A stretch of DNA of 64,000 nt from JAXDAY01 sp034679345 (GTDB lineage Bacteria > Eisenbacteria > RBG-16-71-46 > CAIMUX01 > VGJL01), in assembly GCA_034679345.1 (NCBI GenBank), contig JAXDAY010000004.1, positions 124,001 through 188,000 of the forward strand. The letters are read 5' to 3'. Both the position numbers and the translations under genes were made by a program. Below the pieces are notes generated by a model. That model did no database searches, was not told the origin of the DNA, and worked only from the letters and a program-made list of their open reading frames with translations. Positions 8,461 to 18,300 of the stretch are shown one piece after another; position 1 is the stretch's first letter; every line of letters begins with the position of its first letter.

Positions 8461-8967
8461 TCAGCGCGTGGGGATCCCACGATCCCGCCCGCGCGTCCAT
8501 TCCTGCGCGCACCCGCTCTCGCGGAGTCGCAGCGTCCTCTCGGCCGGCCCGAGCATCTGGACCGATCGGCTCATCGACCGATCCCACCCGATCCGCGGGA
8601 CGCAAGGGCTCCACAGTCCGAGGGCCCTGTCCCTTGCGCTCTCGCGAAGGATCGCCATCTCGGAGACGAGGTCCGATCGCGGCGTGATCCACCAGACGAG
8701 GGCCGTCTCATCCGTTCCAAGTTCATAATCGAACGTCAGTCGGTAACTTCCATCGTCGCCCGACAGGCTCCGCGCCGTTTCGCGCCCGCCGACGAATAGG
8801 CGGATGTCGACGCCGGCCACCGCGCTGTCAGACGCGTCGATCACCCTTCCTTCGAGGTAGCCGGTCATCGGCTGGGTCGAAACACCGCCCAGGCACGGCC
8901 GGCAGTAGGCGGCGGTCCCCAGGGCGAGTCCCGCCCACGCGATCCAATGCAATCGGCTGGTCCGCAC
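8461..8967 (-). CDS. small exported protein with carboxypeptidase-regulatory-like (CNA-B type) domain
   Basis: I chose the GTG at 8967 because AGGAGGT lies 3-4 nt upstream and it opens a plausible signal peptide (WIAWAGLALGTAAY). Starting at 9030 would put the start upstream of, or at, the predicted -10 element. The 168-residue product has a beta-sandwich signature GYLEGRVIDASDSAVAGVDI, then DDGSYRLTFDYE, typical of carboxypeptidase-regulatory-like domains in surface proteins. The C-terminal third is not recognised. Function is unknown. It lies 30 nt upstream of the SUMF1-type lipoprotein gene on the same strand, so a common surface role is likely. Confidence 0.6.
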   Translation of the reverse strand: MRTSRLHWIAWAGLALGTAAYCRPCLGGVSTQPMTGYLEGRVIDASDSAVAGVDIRLFVGGRETARSLSGDDGSYRLTFDYELGTDETALVWWITPRSDLVSEMAILRESARDRALGLWSPCVPRIGWDRSMSRSVQMLGPAERTLRLRESGCAQEWTRGRDRGIPTR

Positions 8968-9011
8968 CCGACCTCCTGCCCCACGTCCACCGACGATTCG
9001 ATTCCACGGGC

Positions 9012-9040
9012 AGACTAGCGCGGGGCGCAAAGCAGGTCAA
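9012..9040 (-). promoter_or_regulatory. sigma70-type promoter for the minus-strand exported-protein gene
   Basis: Read on the minus strand: TTGACC at 9040-9035, a 17-bp spacer, TAGTCT at 9017-9012. It lies 45 nt upstream of the GTG at 8967. Its geometry matches the other promoter candidates in this window. Confidence 0.5.
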
Positions 9041-9072
9041 GCGGGCCGCGAGGATGTATCCGCCCGATTTCC

Positions 9073-9101
9073 TTGCGCTTGGGCCGTGCCTCTGCTAGCG
9101 T
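9073..9101 (+). promoter_or_regulatory. sigma70-type promoter for the mre operon
   Basis: TTGCGC at 9073-9078, a 17-bp spacer and TAGCGT at 9096-9101, 43 nt upstream of the mreB start. It is divergent from the promoter at 9012-9040, with the two -35 elements 32 nt apart. Confidence 0.5.
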
Positions 9102-9144
9102 GACCCAGCTTGAAGGCCCGGGGGCGGGGCGGGAGGTTTGACGC

Positions 9145-10176
9145 ATGGTGTTCGGGCGTCTGTTGGGCTTGATGTCGAACGACATCGCCATCGATCTGGG
9201 CACGGCGAACACCCTCATCTATGTCAAAGGGCGCGGGATCGTCCTCAACGAACCATCGGTGGTGGCGGTCGACAAGGCGACGAAGAAAGTTCTCGCCGTG
9301 GGCGTCGAGGCCAAAGCGATGCTGGGACGGACCCCGACGGGAATCGACGCCGTCCGCCCGATGAAGGATGGAGTGATCGCCGACTTCGAGAAGACGGAGG
9401 ATCTCCTCCGCAAGCTCATCCTGAAAGTTCAGAGCCGGCACTTCCTGGTCAAGCCGCGCGTCATCGTTTGCGTTCCATCGGGGATCACCGAGGTGGAGAA
9501 GCGCGCGGTGCGCGATTCCGTGGAGCATGCCGGCGCTCGCGAGACATTCCTCGTGGCGGAGCCGATCGCGGCCGCGATCGGCGTAGGGCTCCCTGTCGAG
9601 CGTCCCACGGGGAACATGGTGATCGACATCGGAGGAGGCACGACGGAGATCGCCGTCATCTCATTGAACGGGATCGTCAACGACACCTCGATCCGCGTCG
9701 GCGGCGACAAGATGGACGAAGGGATCGTCCTCTACGTCAAGAAGTTCTTCAATCTCCTCATCGGCGACCAAGCGGCGGAGCAGATCAAGATCCAGATCGG
9801 AAGCGCCTTCCGGCTCGAGGAGGAGCTCGAGATGGAGATCAAGGGGCGCGACTTGATCGGCGGCATCCCGAAAACGATCAAGGTAACCTCGGGACAGATC
9901 CGCGAGGCCCTTCAGGAGCCGATCGTCGCGATCGTCGCCGCGATGAAGCAATCGCTCGAGGAGACGCCTCCCGAGCTGGCGAGCGATATCGTGGATCGCG
10001 GGATCGTCATGACCGGAGGCGGCTCCCTGCTGCGGGGGATGGATCATCTCCTCCGGGAGGAGACGCACCTGCCGATCCGAGTCGCCGACGGGGCTCTCTC
10101 GGCGGTCGTGCTGGGCGCGGGAAAGATCCTCGACGATCTCGCCCAGTACGAGAAGGTCTTGATGCGGAGTAGTTGA
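9145..10176 (+). CDS. mreB: rod-shape-determining protein MreB
   Basis: This 343-residue actin-fold protein forms membrane-associated filaments that guide lateral cell-wall synthesis. The ATPase motifs are all present: phosphate 1 (AIDLGTANTLIY near 14-25), phosphate 2 (VIDIGGGTTEIAV near 158-170) and the adenosine motif (GIVMTGGGSLLRG near 288-300). The short hydrophobic N-terminus (MVFGRLLGLM) fits a membrane-binding helix. The ATG at 9145 has GGGAGG 8 nt upstream. It is the first gene of the five-gene elongasome operon, so the cell is presumably a rod. Confidence 0.97.
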   Translation: MVFGRLLGLMSNDIAIDLGTANTLIYVKGRGIVLNEPSVVAVDKATKKVLAVGVEAKAMLGRTPTGIDAVRPMKDGVIADFEKTEDLLRKLILKVQSRHFLVKPRVIVCVPSGITEVEKRAVRDSVEHAGARETFLVAEPIAAAIGVGLPVERPTGNMVIDIGGGTTEIAVISLNGIVNDTSIRVGGDKMDEGIVLYVKKFFNLLIGDQAAEQIKIQIGSAFRLEEELEMEIKGRDLIGGIPKTIKVTSGQIREALQEPIVAIVAAMKQSLEETPPELASDIVDRGIVMTGGGSLLRGMDHLLREETHLPIRVADGALSAVVLGAGKILDDLAQYEKVLMRSS

Positions 10177-10181
10177 TTTCC

Positions 10182-11060
10182 ATGCCTGCTCGCGGCTCCA
10201 CGCTCGCCGGACGCAGGGTGTTCTGGATTTGGCTGACTTGTGCCGCCTTCTCGGGCCTCCTGATCGCGACGCCACCCTCTCTCCGGGAGCAGATCTCTTC
10301 CGCGCTCGAATGGAGCGTCTACTTGCCGGTGCGCGCCGTCCTCGGATGGGGCGGGCGCAGTCTCGCCGTCTATCAAGAGAATCGCCGTCTCGCGAGGGAG
10401 GCGGCGCAGCGCGGCCTCGAGGCGGCGAGCCTGCGCGACGCGGGGCGCGAAAACCGGGCGCTCCGCCGCCTCCTGGGGATGCAGGCGCGCTCGACGCTGC
10501 GGCTTCACGCCGGACGCGTGGTCGGCCGTTCTCTCGACTGGGCCGGAGAGGCGCTCTGGGTGGAGGTCGCGCAACCCGGAGTCGCGGGAGGGGCCGTCGT
10601 CTCGGCCGAGGGTTTGGTGGGTCGCGTCAGCCGCGTGCGCGAAGGGCGGCTGCAAGTGCAAACGTTGCGCCATCCCGAGACCGTGGTGAGCGTCCTCGAC
10701 GGCCGAAGCCTCGAGCAGGCGATCGCCCGGTACGATCCCGCCCACCCCGAGCGTCTCGTCACCGAAGAAGTGCCGTTGCCGGCCGACTTCCGAATCGGCG
10801 ACGCGATCCAGACCTCGGGGCTGGGGGAGGTGTTCCCGGCGGGCATCCTCGTGGGCTTCGTGGTCTCGATCGAGACCGACGCGAGGTCGCAGATGAAGCG
10901 GATCCTGATCCGGCCCTCCTCCCGGCGCGGACGGATCCAGGAGGTCTTCGTGCTCGAGGAGCGGCCGCCCGTCGGCGATGCCTCGGATCTCTTCCAGGTC
11001 CCCGCGAGGGTCCCCGAGCGGTCGATCGGGCTGCCCGGCGACGGGGAGATCGTCCCATGA
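10182..11060 (+). CDS. mreC: rod-shape-determining protein MreC
   Basis: The 292-residue product (ATG at 10182; a TTG at 10173 would add three residues) has an N-terminal transmembrane helix at about 10-30, a coiled-coil stretch rich in Arg/Glu/Ala at about 60-95, and a periplasmic beta domain containing the family-type SAEGLVGRVSRV segment. MreC scaffolds MreB, MreD, PBP2 and RodA. The stop overlaps the mreD start by 4 nt. The Pro/Val-rich C-terminal tail after about 255 is not conserved. Confidence 0.93.
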   Translation: MPARGSTLAGRRVFWIWLTCAAFSGLLIATPPSLREQISSALEWSVYLPVRAVLGWGGRSLAVYQENRRLAREAAQRGLEAASLRDAGRENRALRRLLGMQARSTLRLHAGRVVGRSLDWAGEALWVEVAQPGVAGGAVVSAEGLVGRVSRVREGRLQVQTLRHPETVVSVLDGRSLEQAIARYDPAHPERLVTEEVPLPADFRIGDAIQTSGLGEVFPAGILVGFVVSIETDARSQMKRILIRPSSRRGRIQEVFVLEERPPVGDASDLFQVPARVPERSIGLPGDGEIVP

Positions 11061-11563
11061 CGGCCCGGTTCGCGCTGCGTCTCGCCCTCGCCGTCTATGC
11101 CGCACTCGCGTTTCGCCTCACGATCGGCGCCGGCATCGCCATTGCGGGGGTCCAGCCCGATCTGATGGCTGCGATCGTCTTCTACCTCACTCTTGCCAAA
11201 GGCGCCCCCTTCGGCATCGTCATCGGTTTCTTCCTGGGGCTTCTCGTCGACGTGGATCGCCCGGAGCTGCTCGGGGTCACATCGCTCTCCTGGGCGACGC
11301 TCGCCTACCTGACGACCCGGCTGAAGGAGGCGGTGGAGGCTTCCGACCCGGTCGTGGCCGCGGCGCTCCTCTTTCTCGTGGTCCTCGCCGCCGAGACGAT
11401 CCGTTCGGTGGTGGTGGGGGGATTCGATCCGCTCGGCGTCGGTCTGATCTGGATTCGCTGGGCCTTGCCGACGGCCGCCTACACCGCTGTGACTGTCCCG
11501 ATCCTCCTCTGGCTCCTCAACGACCTGATCGGACTGCCGAGGTGGTTCCGTGGCTCGACGTAG
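11057..11563 (+). CDS. mreD: rod-shape-determining protein MreD
   Basis: This 168-residue integral membrane protein has about five hydrophobic segments; IVIGFFLGLLVDV is the characteristic MreD middle motif. It is an inner-membrane partner of MreC in the elongasome. It starts at the ATGA overlap with mreC and its end overlaps the GTG start of the PBP2 gene by 14 nt. MreD sequences diverge quickly, so the call rests on size, hydrophobicity and position. Confidence 0.88.
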   Translation: MTARFALRLALAVYAALAFRLTIGAGIAIAGVQPDLMAAIVFYLTLAKGAPFGIVIGFFLGLLVDVDRPELLGVTSLSWATLAYLTTRLKEAVEASDPVVAAALLFLVVLAAETIRSVVVGGFDPLGVGLIWIRWALPTAAYTAVTVPILLWLLNDLIGLPRWFRGST

Positions 11564-13427
11564 GTTCCTGCTCGAGGAGTTGCAGGGACGCTATCGAGTT
11601 CTCATGATCGCGACGCTCCTGCTCTTCGGAGTGATCGCGGGGCAGCTCGTCTACCTCCAGCTGATTCGCGGGGAGTACTTCCGGCAGCGGGCCGAGGACA
11701 ACCGGATCCGGCCCGAGATCCTCCGCGCGCATCGAGGGCGACTCCTCGACCGAAACGGCCGGGTCATCGCGGACAACGCTCCGACCTACCACCTGAACTT
11801 CGATCCGCGCGACCGCGCGTTTCGCCGCAACCCGGGTCTTCGCATCCAGATCGTCAGAGAGCTGGCCAGGATCCTCGACCGCGAAGAGGAGGAGCTCTTG
11901 ACCGAGGTGGAGCGCGCGCGCCGCGCGGGGTTGCCGCCGATGACGCTGGCGCGAAACCTCGACTTCGCGAAGCGCTCCGCGATCCTCGAGCGCCCCGATG
12001 CGCTGCCGGGAGTCGAGGTGCGGCCCCAGCCGGCCCGGCGCTATCCGCATGGCAGTATCGCGAGCCACCTGATCGGCCACCTCGGGGAGGTGTCCGAGGA
12101 GGAGCTCGGGGAGGCAGCCGAGAAGGCGCCCTACCGTCCCGGCGACCTGGTCGGCCGCGCAGGGGTGGAGCGGGCTTACGAGCAGGCGCTTCGGGGGGCC
12201 GCGGGGATGGAGTACGTCGAGGTCGACGCGCACGGCCGCAGGACGGATCTCTTCGCGGAGCTTCCGGCGCTGCCGTCCGTCCCGGGGAAGGACGTGATCC
12301 TGAACCTCGATCTCGACGTCCAGCTCGCGGCCGAGGCGGCGCTGGATTCGGTGCCCGGCATGCTCGCGCACGAGTTCGGGGAAGACGCCCCTCCGCGCCC
12401 CGGCGCCGTGGTCGCGCTGGAGGTCAAGACAGGAGGGGTTCTGGCGATGGCGAGCCGCCCGAGCTTCGATCCGAATCTCTTCGTGGCCGGTCTCTCCAAG
12501 GAGGACTGGAGAATCCTCTCCGGAGCCGGGCACCCGTTGCTGAACCGCGCAATCCAGTCGTCCTACCCTCCCGGTTCGACCTTCAAGATCGCGACCGCCC
12601 TTGCGGGCCTCCACGAAGGCGAGATCACTCCCTACTCGCTGATGGGTTCCTCATGCACGGGGGGGCTCTTCTTCGGCAATCGCACGTTCCGCTGTCACAA
12701 GAGGGGCGGGCACGGCAGCCTCGCGTTGATCGATGCGATGGCGCGCTCTTGCGACGTCTATTTCTACCAGGTCGGCATCCGTCTCGGCGTGGATCGGCTG
12801 ACCCGCTACGCCACCGCATGCAGCATCGGTGTGCCGACGCGCATCGATCTTCCCCAGGAACGCAGACCCCTCGTGCCGACGCTCGACTGGTATCGATCGC
12901 AGCGCGGCGGACCGCCCGGGGGCGGCGCGGCGCTCAATCTCTCGATCGGACAGGGGGAGCTCCTGCTGACTCCTCTGGCGCTGGCGCGATTCACGGCGGC
13001 GGTGCTGAACGGGGGCAAGATTCTGCGCCCGATGGTCGTGCGGCAGGTCGTGCTTTCATCGGGGGAGGGGAGCGTCGGCTCCCTCGCGCCGCCACAGCCG
13101 ATCGGCCGGATCCCCGCAACCGATGAGGAGCTCACGATCGTGCGCCGGTCCTTGGAGTCGGTGGTGATGGACCCTGGCGGGACGGGGAGCCGCTCGCGCG
13201 TCCCGCCGTTTCGAGTCGGGGGAAAGACCGGAACGGCGCAGAACCCGCACGGAGAGGACCATGCGTGGTTCGTGGGATACGCCCCGGCGGAGGACCCGGA
13301 GATCGTGGTCGTCGTGATGCTCGAGGAGGCCGGGCACGGAGGCGCGGTCGCGGCGCCAGTCGCTCAGCGCGTCCTCGATCGATTCCTGAATCCCGCCGGG
13401 GCCCCGGCGGCGGAGCTTCAACCATGA
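11550..13427 (+). CDS. mrdA: penicillin-binding protein 2 (elongation-specific transpeptidase)
   Basis: This 625-residue class B PBP has one N-terminal membrane helix (about 17-36), a pedestal/dimerisation domain starting with RGRLLDRNGRV, and a transpeptidase domain with all three active-site motifs: S343-TFK, S400-C-D and K559-TG. Between the first two, C369, C382, H383 and H388 sit in a loop where E. coli PBP2 binds zinc, so a metal site is plausible. It crosslinks peptidoglycan during lateral growth together with RodA, encoded next with a 4-nt overlap. The GTG start at 11550 lies inside the mreD end. Confidence 0.96.
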   Translation: MARRRFLLEELQGRYRVLMIATLLLFGVIAGQLVYLQLIRGEYFRQRAEDNRIRPEILRAHRGRLLDRNGRVIADNAPTYHLNFDPRDRAFRRNPGLRIQIVRELARILDREEEELLTEVERARRAGLPPMTLARNLDFAKRSAILERPDALPGVEVRPQPARRYPHGSIASHLIGHLGEVSEEELGEAAEKAPYRPGDLVGRAGVERAYEQALRGAAGMEYVEVDAHGRRTDLFAELPALPSVPGKDVILNLDLDVQLAAEAALDSVPGMLAHEFGEDAPPRPGAVVALEVKTGGVLAMASRPSFDPNLFVAGLSKEDWRILSGAGHPLLNRAIQSSYPPGSTFKIATALAGLHEGEITPYSLMGSSCTGGLFFGNRTFRCHKRGGHGSLALIDAMARSCDVYFYQVGIRLGVDRLTRYATACSIGVPTRIDLPQERRPLVPTLDWYRSQRGGPPGGGAALNLSIGQGELLLTPLALARFTAAVLNGGKILRPMVVRQVVLSSGEGSVGSLAPPQPIGRIPATDEELTIVRRSLESVVMDPGGTGSRSRVPPFRVGGKTGTAQNPHGEDHAWFVGYAPAEDPEIVVVVMLEEAGHGGAVAAPVAQRVLDRFLNPAGAPAAELQP

Positions 13428-14662
13428 GCATGTTGCGCTCGTTCGTCGCCAACTATCGAACGCGCGTCGATCCCTATCTGCTCGCCGCCGGCGGCGCGCT
13501 GGTCCTGCTGGGCACTCTGGCGATCTACTCGGCGACCGAGTTTCCCGATAGCGCGCGGGCCGGCTTCTTCGCGCGACATCTCTTCGCTCTGCCCCTCGGA
13601 ATCGCGGCGATGCTCGTCGTGATGGCGCTGCCGCTGCGCGCGCTGGAGGATCTCTCCTGGATCCTCTACGGGGGCGCCGTCGTCCTCTTGATCGCGGTCC
13701 TTCTCATCGGGATGGAGGTCTACGGGGCTCGACGTTGGCTCGGCTACGGCCCGGCCCGCATCCAACCTTCGGAGATCGCCAAGCTGATCGTCGTCTTGAC
13801 CCTGGCGCGCTACCTCGTGGGCGCGAGACGCGATCTGAGCCGCGTATCGACCTTGGCTACCGCATTCGGCATCGCCCTGCTGCCGATGCTACTCGTGCTG
13901 AAGGAGCCCGATCTCGGCACCTCGGGGGCCTTCGCCTTCGCCTCCCTCGGGATGATCTTCTGGGCCGGGCTGCCGTGGCTGCATCTCTTCCTGCTGCTCA
14001 GCGGCGGATTGAGCCTGCTGCTCTGTCGATTGCCGGTTCTCTTCGCCGTCTACCTGATCGGCTCGACTGTCACGCTCTGGAAGGTCCGCGTCTCGTGGCT
14101 TCTGATCGCCGGATTCATGGCCGTGCAGCTCCTCGTCTTCTTCGGGGCGCCTGCGATCTACGACCGCCTCGAGCCGTACCAGCAGATGCGTCTCAAGACG
14201 TTCCAGAATCCGGAGCTCGATCCCGCCGGCGGCGGCTACCAGATTCTCCAATCGAAGATCGCCATCGGTAGCGGCAAGTTCTGGGGCAAAGGTCCGCTCC
14301 AGGGGACGCAGAAGGCCCTTGCCTTCCTTCCGCAGCAACACACCGACTTCATCTTCAGCGCCGTGGGGGAGGAGGTCGGTTTCATCGGGTGCCTGGCCAC
14401 GGTGATCCTCTTCGTCCTGCTCATCAGCCGCGGGTTTCACCTCGCGCTGCATTGCCGGAGCGCCTTCACGGGCCTCGTCGCCGTGGGGGTCTCCTGTCTC
14501 TTCCTCTACCATGCCGGCGTCAACATCGCCATGACGGTCGGCTTGCTCCCCGTGACCGGCTTGCCCTTGCCCTTCGTGAGCTATGGAGGGTCGTTTCTCG
14601 TCTCGAGCTTCGCGATGCTGGGGCTTCTCTTCAACATCTCGGCCCATCGCTTCGATTACTGA
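13424..14662 (+). CDS. rodA: RodA, SEDS-family peptidoglycan glycosyltransferase
   Basis: This 412-residue polytopic membrane protein has about ten hydrophobic segments. Family landmarks include GARRWLGYGPARIQPSEIAK, LLVLKEPDLGTS, the periplasmic GKGPLQGTQ and LPQQHTDFIFS stretches, and the C-terminal LPLPFVSYGGS. It polymerises lipid II in complex with PBP2. The ATG at 13424 is chosen because it overlaps the PBP2 stop and gives the usual N-terminus; longer in-frame starts read into PBP2. It is the last gene of the operon, followed by a strong hairpin. Confidence 0.96.
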   Translation: MSMLRSFVANYRTRVDPYLLAAGGALVLLGTLAIYSATEFPDSARAGFFARHLFALPLGIAAMLVVMALPLRALEDLSWILYGGAVVLLIAVLLIGMEVYGARRWLGYGPARIQPSEIAKLIVVLTLARYLVGARRDLSRVSTLATAFGIALLPMLLVLKEPDLGTSGAFAFASLGMIFWAGLPWLHLFLLLSGGLSLLLCRLPVLFAVYLIGSTVTLWKVRVSWLLIAGFMAVQLLVFFGAPAIYDRLEPYQQMRLKTFQNPELDPAGGGYQILQSKIAIGSGKFWGKGPLQGTQKALAFLPQQHTDFIFSAVGEEVGFIGCLATVILFVLLISRGFHLALHCRSAFTGLVAVGVSCLFLYHAGVNIAMTVGLLPVTGLPLPFVSYGGSFLVSSFAMLGLLFNISAHRFDY

Positions 14663-14673
14663 AACGCAATGGA

Positions 14674-14704
14674 AGAGGCCGTCCCCGGGATGGGGACGGC
14701 CTCT
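14674..14704 (+). terminator. hairpin terminator of the mre operon
   Basis: Perfect 13-bp GC-rich stem, 14674-14686 paired with 14692-14704 (AGAGGCCGTCCCC and complement), with a 5-nt loop, starting 11 nt after the rodA stop. No U-tract follows. Confidence 0.6.
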
Positions 14705-14733
14705 CCGGCGCGCGTCGGGCAGGGCGAGGCTTG

Positions 14734-15008
14734 CTAGACAGTACGGAACGACCGGCTCGCGATTCGTAGGGTCGTGCCGTCCTTCTTGGGGGCGGTCGAC
14801 CGGATGGCGGACAAGCCACCATCACTCGATCGCGGGTTAGCGCCTCGCTGCCGGCGGTCCAATTGGGCGTGGTCAGGAGCGGGTCGACCAGGATCGGGTA
14901 GACCGCATCCGCGTCGTCGATGCGGAGCGTGATCGCCCCATCGGCCAGATCGATCGCCGAGGGGAGAGCGGCGCACCGTCGCCGGACGGGGGCGCCGCGA
15001 TCAAGCAT
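14734..15008 (-). pseudogene. decayed fragment of an FG-GAP/integrin-like surface-protein gene
   Basis: On the minus strand, about 14840-14960 encodes IDDADAVYPILVDPLLT followed by PNWTAGSEAL. This strongly resembles the 'YPxxVDP' segment that precedes FG-GAP repeats in large secreted proteins. Upstream there is no convincing start or signal peptide. Downstream the frame degenerates into Arg/Pro-rich sequence, while a different frame gives a more protein-like end reaching a stop near 14734, which suggests a frameshift or internal deletion. No functional gene is proposed. The surrounding gap from 14705 to 15343 otherwise contains only a promoter candidate near 15101. Confidence 0.4.
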
Positions 15009-15100
15009 CCCTGCTCGATACCCTTAGGGCCCTTCCGGCACCACTCGGCTGAGGGGTCGCAGCCAGCGGGAAGCCCTGGCAGACCTCGCCCCGGAAGCCC

Positions 15101-15129
15101 TCGACAATTCGGGCACGGAGTCGTAAAAT
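15101..15129 (+). promoter_or_regulatory. promoter candidate for the giant secreted protein
   Basis: TCGACA at 15101-15106, a 17-bp spacer and TAAAAT at 15124-15129. It would leave a leader of roughly 205 nt before the ATG at 15344. I saw no recognisable riboswitch in the leader. Confidence 0.4.
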
Positions 15130-15343
15130 CACCATCGCTGAATAGACGTCTCTCCTTGGACGCACGTGCAAGGCTGCCATGAAGGTGAATGGGGAGTCTA
15201 AGTCAGGCGACCTCCAGGCCCACGGTCATACCAAGCCCACGTTTCCGACTGCAGGCCCTGATCGGACATCCACGTCGGGCTCGTCAAACGCGACCGATCG
15301 TTGCGGTGCGCTGGTCGCCGGCACAATGGAAGGAGACTGAGCA

Positions 15344-18300
15344 ATGCTACACCCGCTTTCCATCGATGCCTTCATGGGCGATGCTCGACCGGACAGGAGG
15401 AGAGCCCGGTCGGCCGGCGCGGCTCTTGGCCTCCTGGTCCTGCTGCTCGGCGGCCCCGCAGCGCCCGCGGTCGCGGTCGACCAGGACCTTCCCGGTAGCC
15501 TCCGCCAGGCGCAGCGGCTGGGCCTGAACCCGACCGAACCTGCCTGGCTCTCGGGCATCCGGCAGGCGGGCGTTGGACGCCTGGAACTCGCGCCGCCGTC
15601 CGTCCCGCCGGATCCCGCCATCGACATCGATCTGGCGCGCGCCCGCCGGATCGCGGAGGCGCGCGCGCACTGGGAGTGGGGCGAGAACGCGCGCGTCGCG
15701 TCGATTCTGCCCGTCTTGGGCGTGGACGGTCGCGTGACCGCTTACGACGCCGACGTGACGCTGGACGGCTCGCGCTTCGAGTCGTACAACGCCGTCGTCT
15801 CTGACTGGCAGTCGTTCCTGAGGGCCAGAGAGACTGATCCGACGCCGCCGGAGAGCGTCGCCGTCCACTACGCCACCGTCGTCGTCTCGGCGACCTATGA
15901 CCGGCCTCCGATCCTGACGACACGCCTTGGTCCCTCGAGCTTTTTCGCCTCCGGATGGCTCGCGGCCGGGATCGCCGCGCGCCTGCTCGGCACGCCGGCG
16001 CCCACGCTCCAGGGGCTCGTCTTCCTGTGCGCCGACTACCGGATCTACCAATTCACGGACGGGTCAAGAACGGTGTTCGTGCAGGGCGAGTTGCCGTGGG
16101 CCTGGGGCGAGGCAGAGTCCTGCCTGCCGATGTGGCGCGCGGCGCTGGAAAAGTCTCTCCGGGACGGCCGGGGGCGAATCGCCGCCCGCGGCGGGCGGGT
16201 CGAGGCCCTCGTGGACAGCGTCCGCAGTCACTATCGCTCCTGCGCGGATCGTTGGGTAGACGGAGGCTATCCCGCTCGCAGCGAAGTCTGGATCATGGGC
16301 TATTCGACGTGCTTCATCGAGCAGCAGCCGGCCGTTGACATCGCCGAAGCGTGTCTATCCATGAGGATGAACTACTACGACGAACGCCTCTACTACGGCA
16401 AGCTCACCGGTCAGTACATGAGCTACTACAACGCGTTCTGGGAGCAGTCGTTTTGTCACACCCCTGATCTGGATCGGGCCTGGGAGGGCCACATCGACGG
16501 CTCGGACCATCCCGAGATGTTCTACCAGGCGATGGTGGACGTCTCCGTCGAGAAGGGCTACTGGTTCAGGGATGGCATCGACGGCCTGGGCGACATCCTT
16601 GACTGGAGGGTGGATGACGGGATGGCGGAGATCGACAGCAGCCACCCCTTCGTCTGGTCCTTCAACAGTGTCCTGATCTACTTCCCGTACACAGTCGTAG
16701 GATACGACACGGCCCCCGAGCCGGACGAGTGGCTGGCCCACTCACCCGTATGGCGCTGGACCCTGTGGCACGGCCTCCAGCGCATGGCCGTCAGCGGGTG
16801 GTACAACGAGTGGGTCTACTACTCGGGGCCTCACCCGTACGAGGGTGACTACGGCAACATCTCCCTCAGCGCCCCTGACGGGAACCCGAACTGGGACGCG
16901 TGCGAGCCGGGATCTGCCGTCCCCGCGGGTGACTACTACACGATCCGATGGGACCAGTGGGGCAGTCCAGGCGCCTACGTCGACATCGACTACTCGCCCG
17001 ACGGCGGATGGCAGTGGATCGAGCTCGCCTACCATCATCCCGATACCGGCTGGTTCAGCTGGTGGCCCACCTGCGACTTCACGGACGAGGGCCGGATTCG
17101 AGTCAAGCAGTACAGCCCCGCGGGCGAGCTGATCAGCGCCGACGGCAGCTACGGCAACTTCAGCGTCATCGATCCCCCCTTGCCGGCGCCGCAGCTCTTG
17201 AGCCCCGTCAACTACGCGACCTGCGTCTCCCCGCTCAGCGTGCTCGTCACCTGGAGCTCCATCTCCCACGCCACCGCCTACAACGTCCGACTGGGGAACT
17301 CCTGCGGCGGTGGCGACATCCATCAGGTGACGTCGAACAGCTACGAGTACACGAGCCTCCTCCCGGAGACCTACTACTACTGGCAGGTGCAGGCGGTCAA
17401 TCGGTGCGGTCACGAGATGCCATGGTCCTCATGTTTCTACTTCACGACGGGCCCGACGACGCTGCCGCCTCCATCCCTCGTCAGCCCCGCCGATGGCGCG
17501 ACCTGTCAAGGCACCAGCGGCACGCTGCAGTGGTCTCCGGTGAGCGACGCGACCGGGTACACGGTGCTGCTCTACTACAGCTGCGACAGCGGCACCGGGA
17601 TGCACGACGTCACGGGTACGAGCTATGACTACCAGGATCTCGTGCCGGGGACGACGTACTACTGGAAGGTGCGAACCAAGGACGCCTGCGGGAACCCGGG
17701 CACCTGGTCGGCCTGCCGGCACTTCACGGTGGCGCCTGAGCCGCTGGTCGCCCCGACGCTGCTGAGCCCGCCGAACGGGTCCACCACCGCCCACACGTCA
17801 GGGACCCTGGACTGGACGGACGTGAGTGGGGCCGCCGGTTACCGCGTTCGCATCGGCACGTCCTGCGGCATGGGAGACGTCTACACGATCGACGGGCCCA
17901 CGTCGCAGTACGCCTACTCCGGCCTCGCCAACCACACGACCTACTACTGGCAGGTGGCGACCAAGAGCCCCTGCGGCCAGTACGGCACGTACTCCGACTG
18001 CTTCCACTTCACGACGCGGGACCCGGCCACCTTCGTCGTGCAGCCCGACGGCGGCGGGACCTATCCGACCATCCAGGCGGCAATCAACGCGTCGGTGAAC
18101 GGCGACATCATCGAGCTGACCGACGGCACGTTCACCGGTGCCGGGAACCGGGATCTCACCTACGGCGGCCGGGCGATCACGATCCGGTCGCAGAGCGGCA
18201 ATCCCCAGACCTGTGTCATCAACTGCATGGGTGCCCCGGGCGACATGCATCGGGGGTTCGCGTTCAGCAACGGCGAGACCGCGCTGGCCATTCTGGACGG

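Noticed and set aside
15344..15900. Peptidase C39-like reading of the N-terminal domain of the giant protein
   Set aside because: Later segments with His and Gly-Tyr-Asp recall papain-like proteins, but I could not align a catalytic Cys/His pair with confidence.
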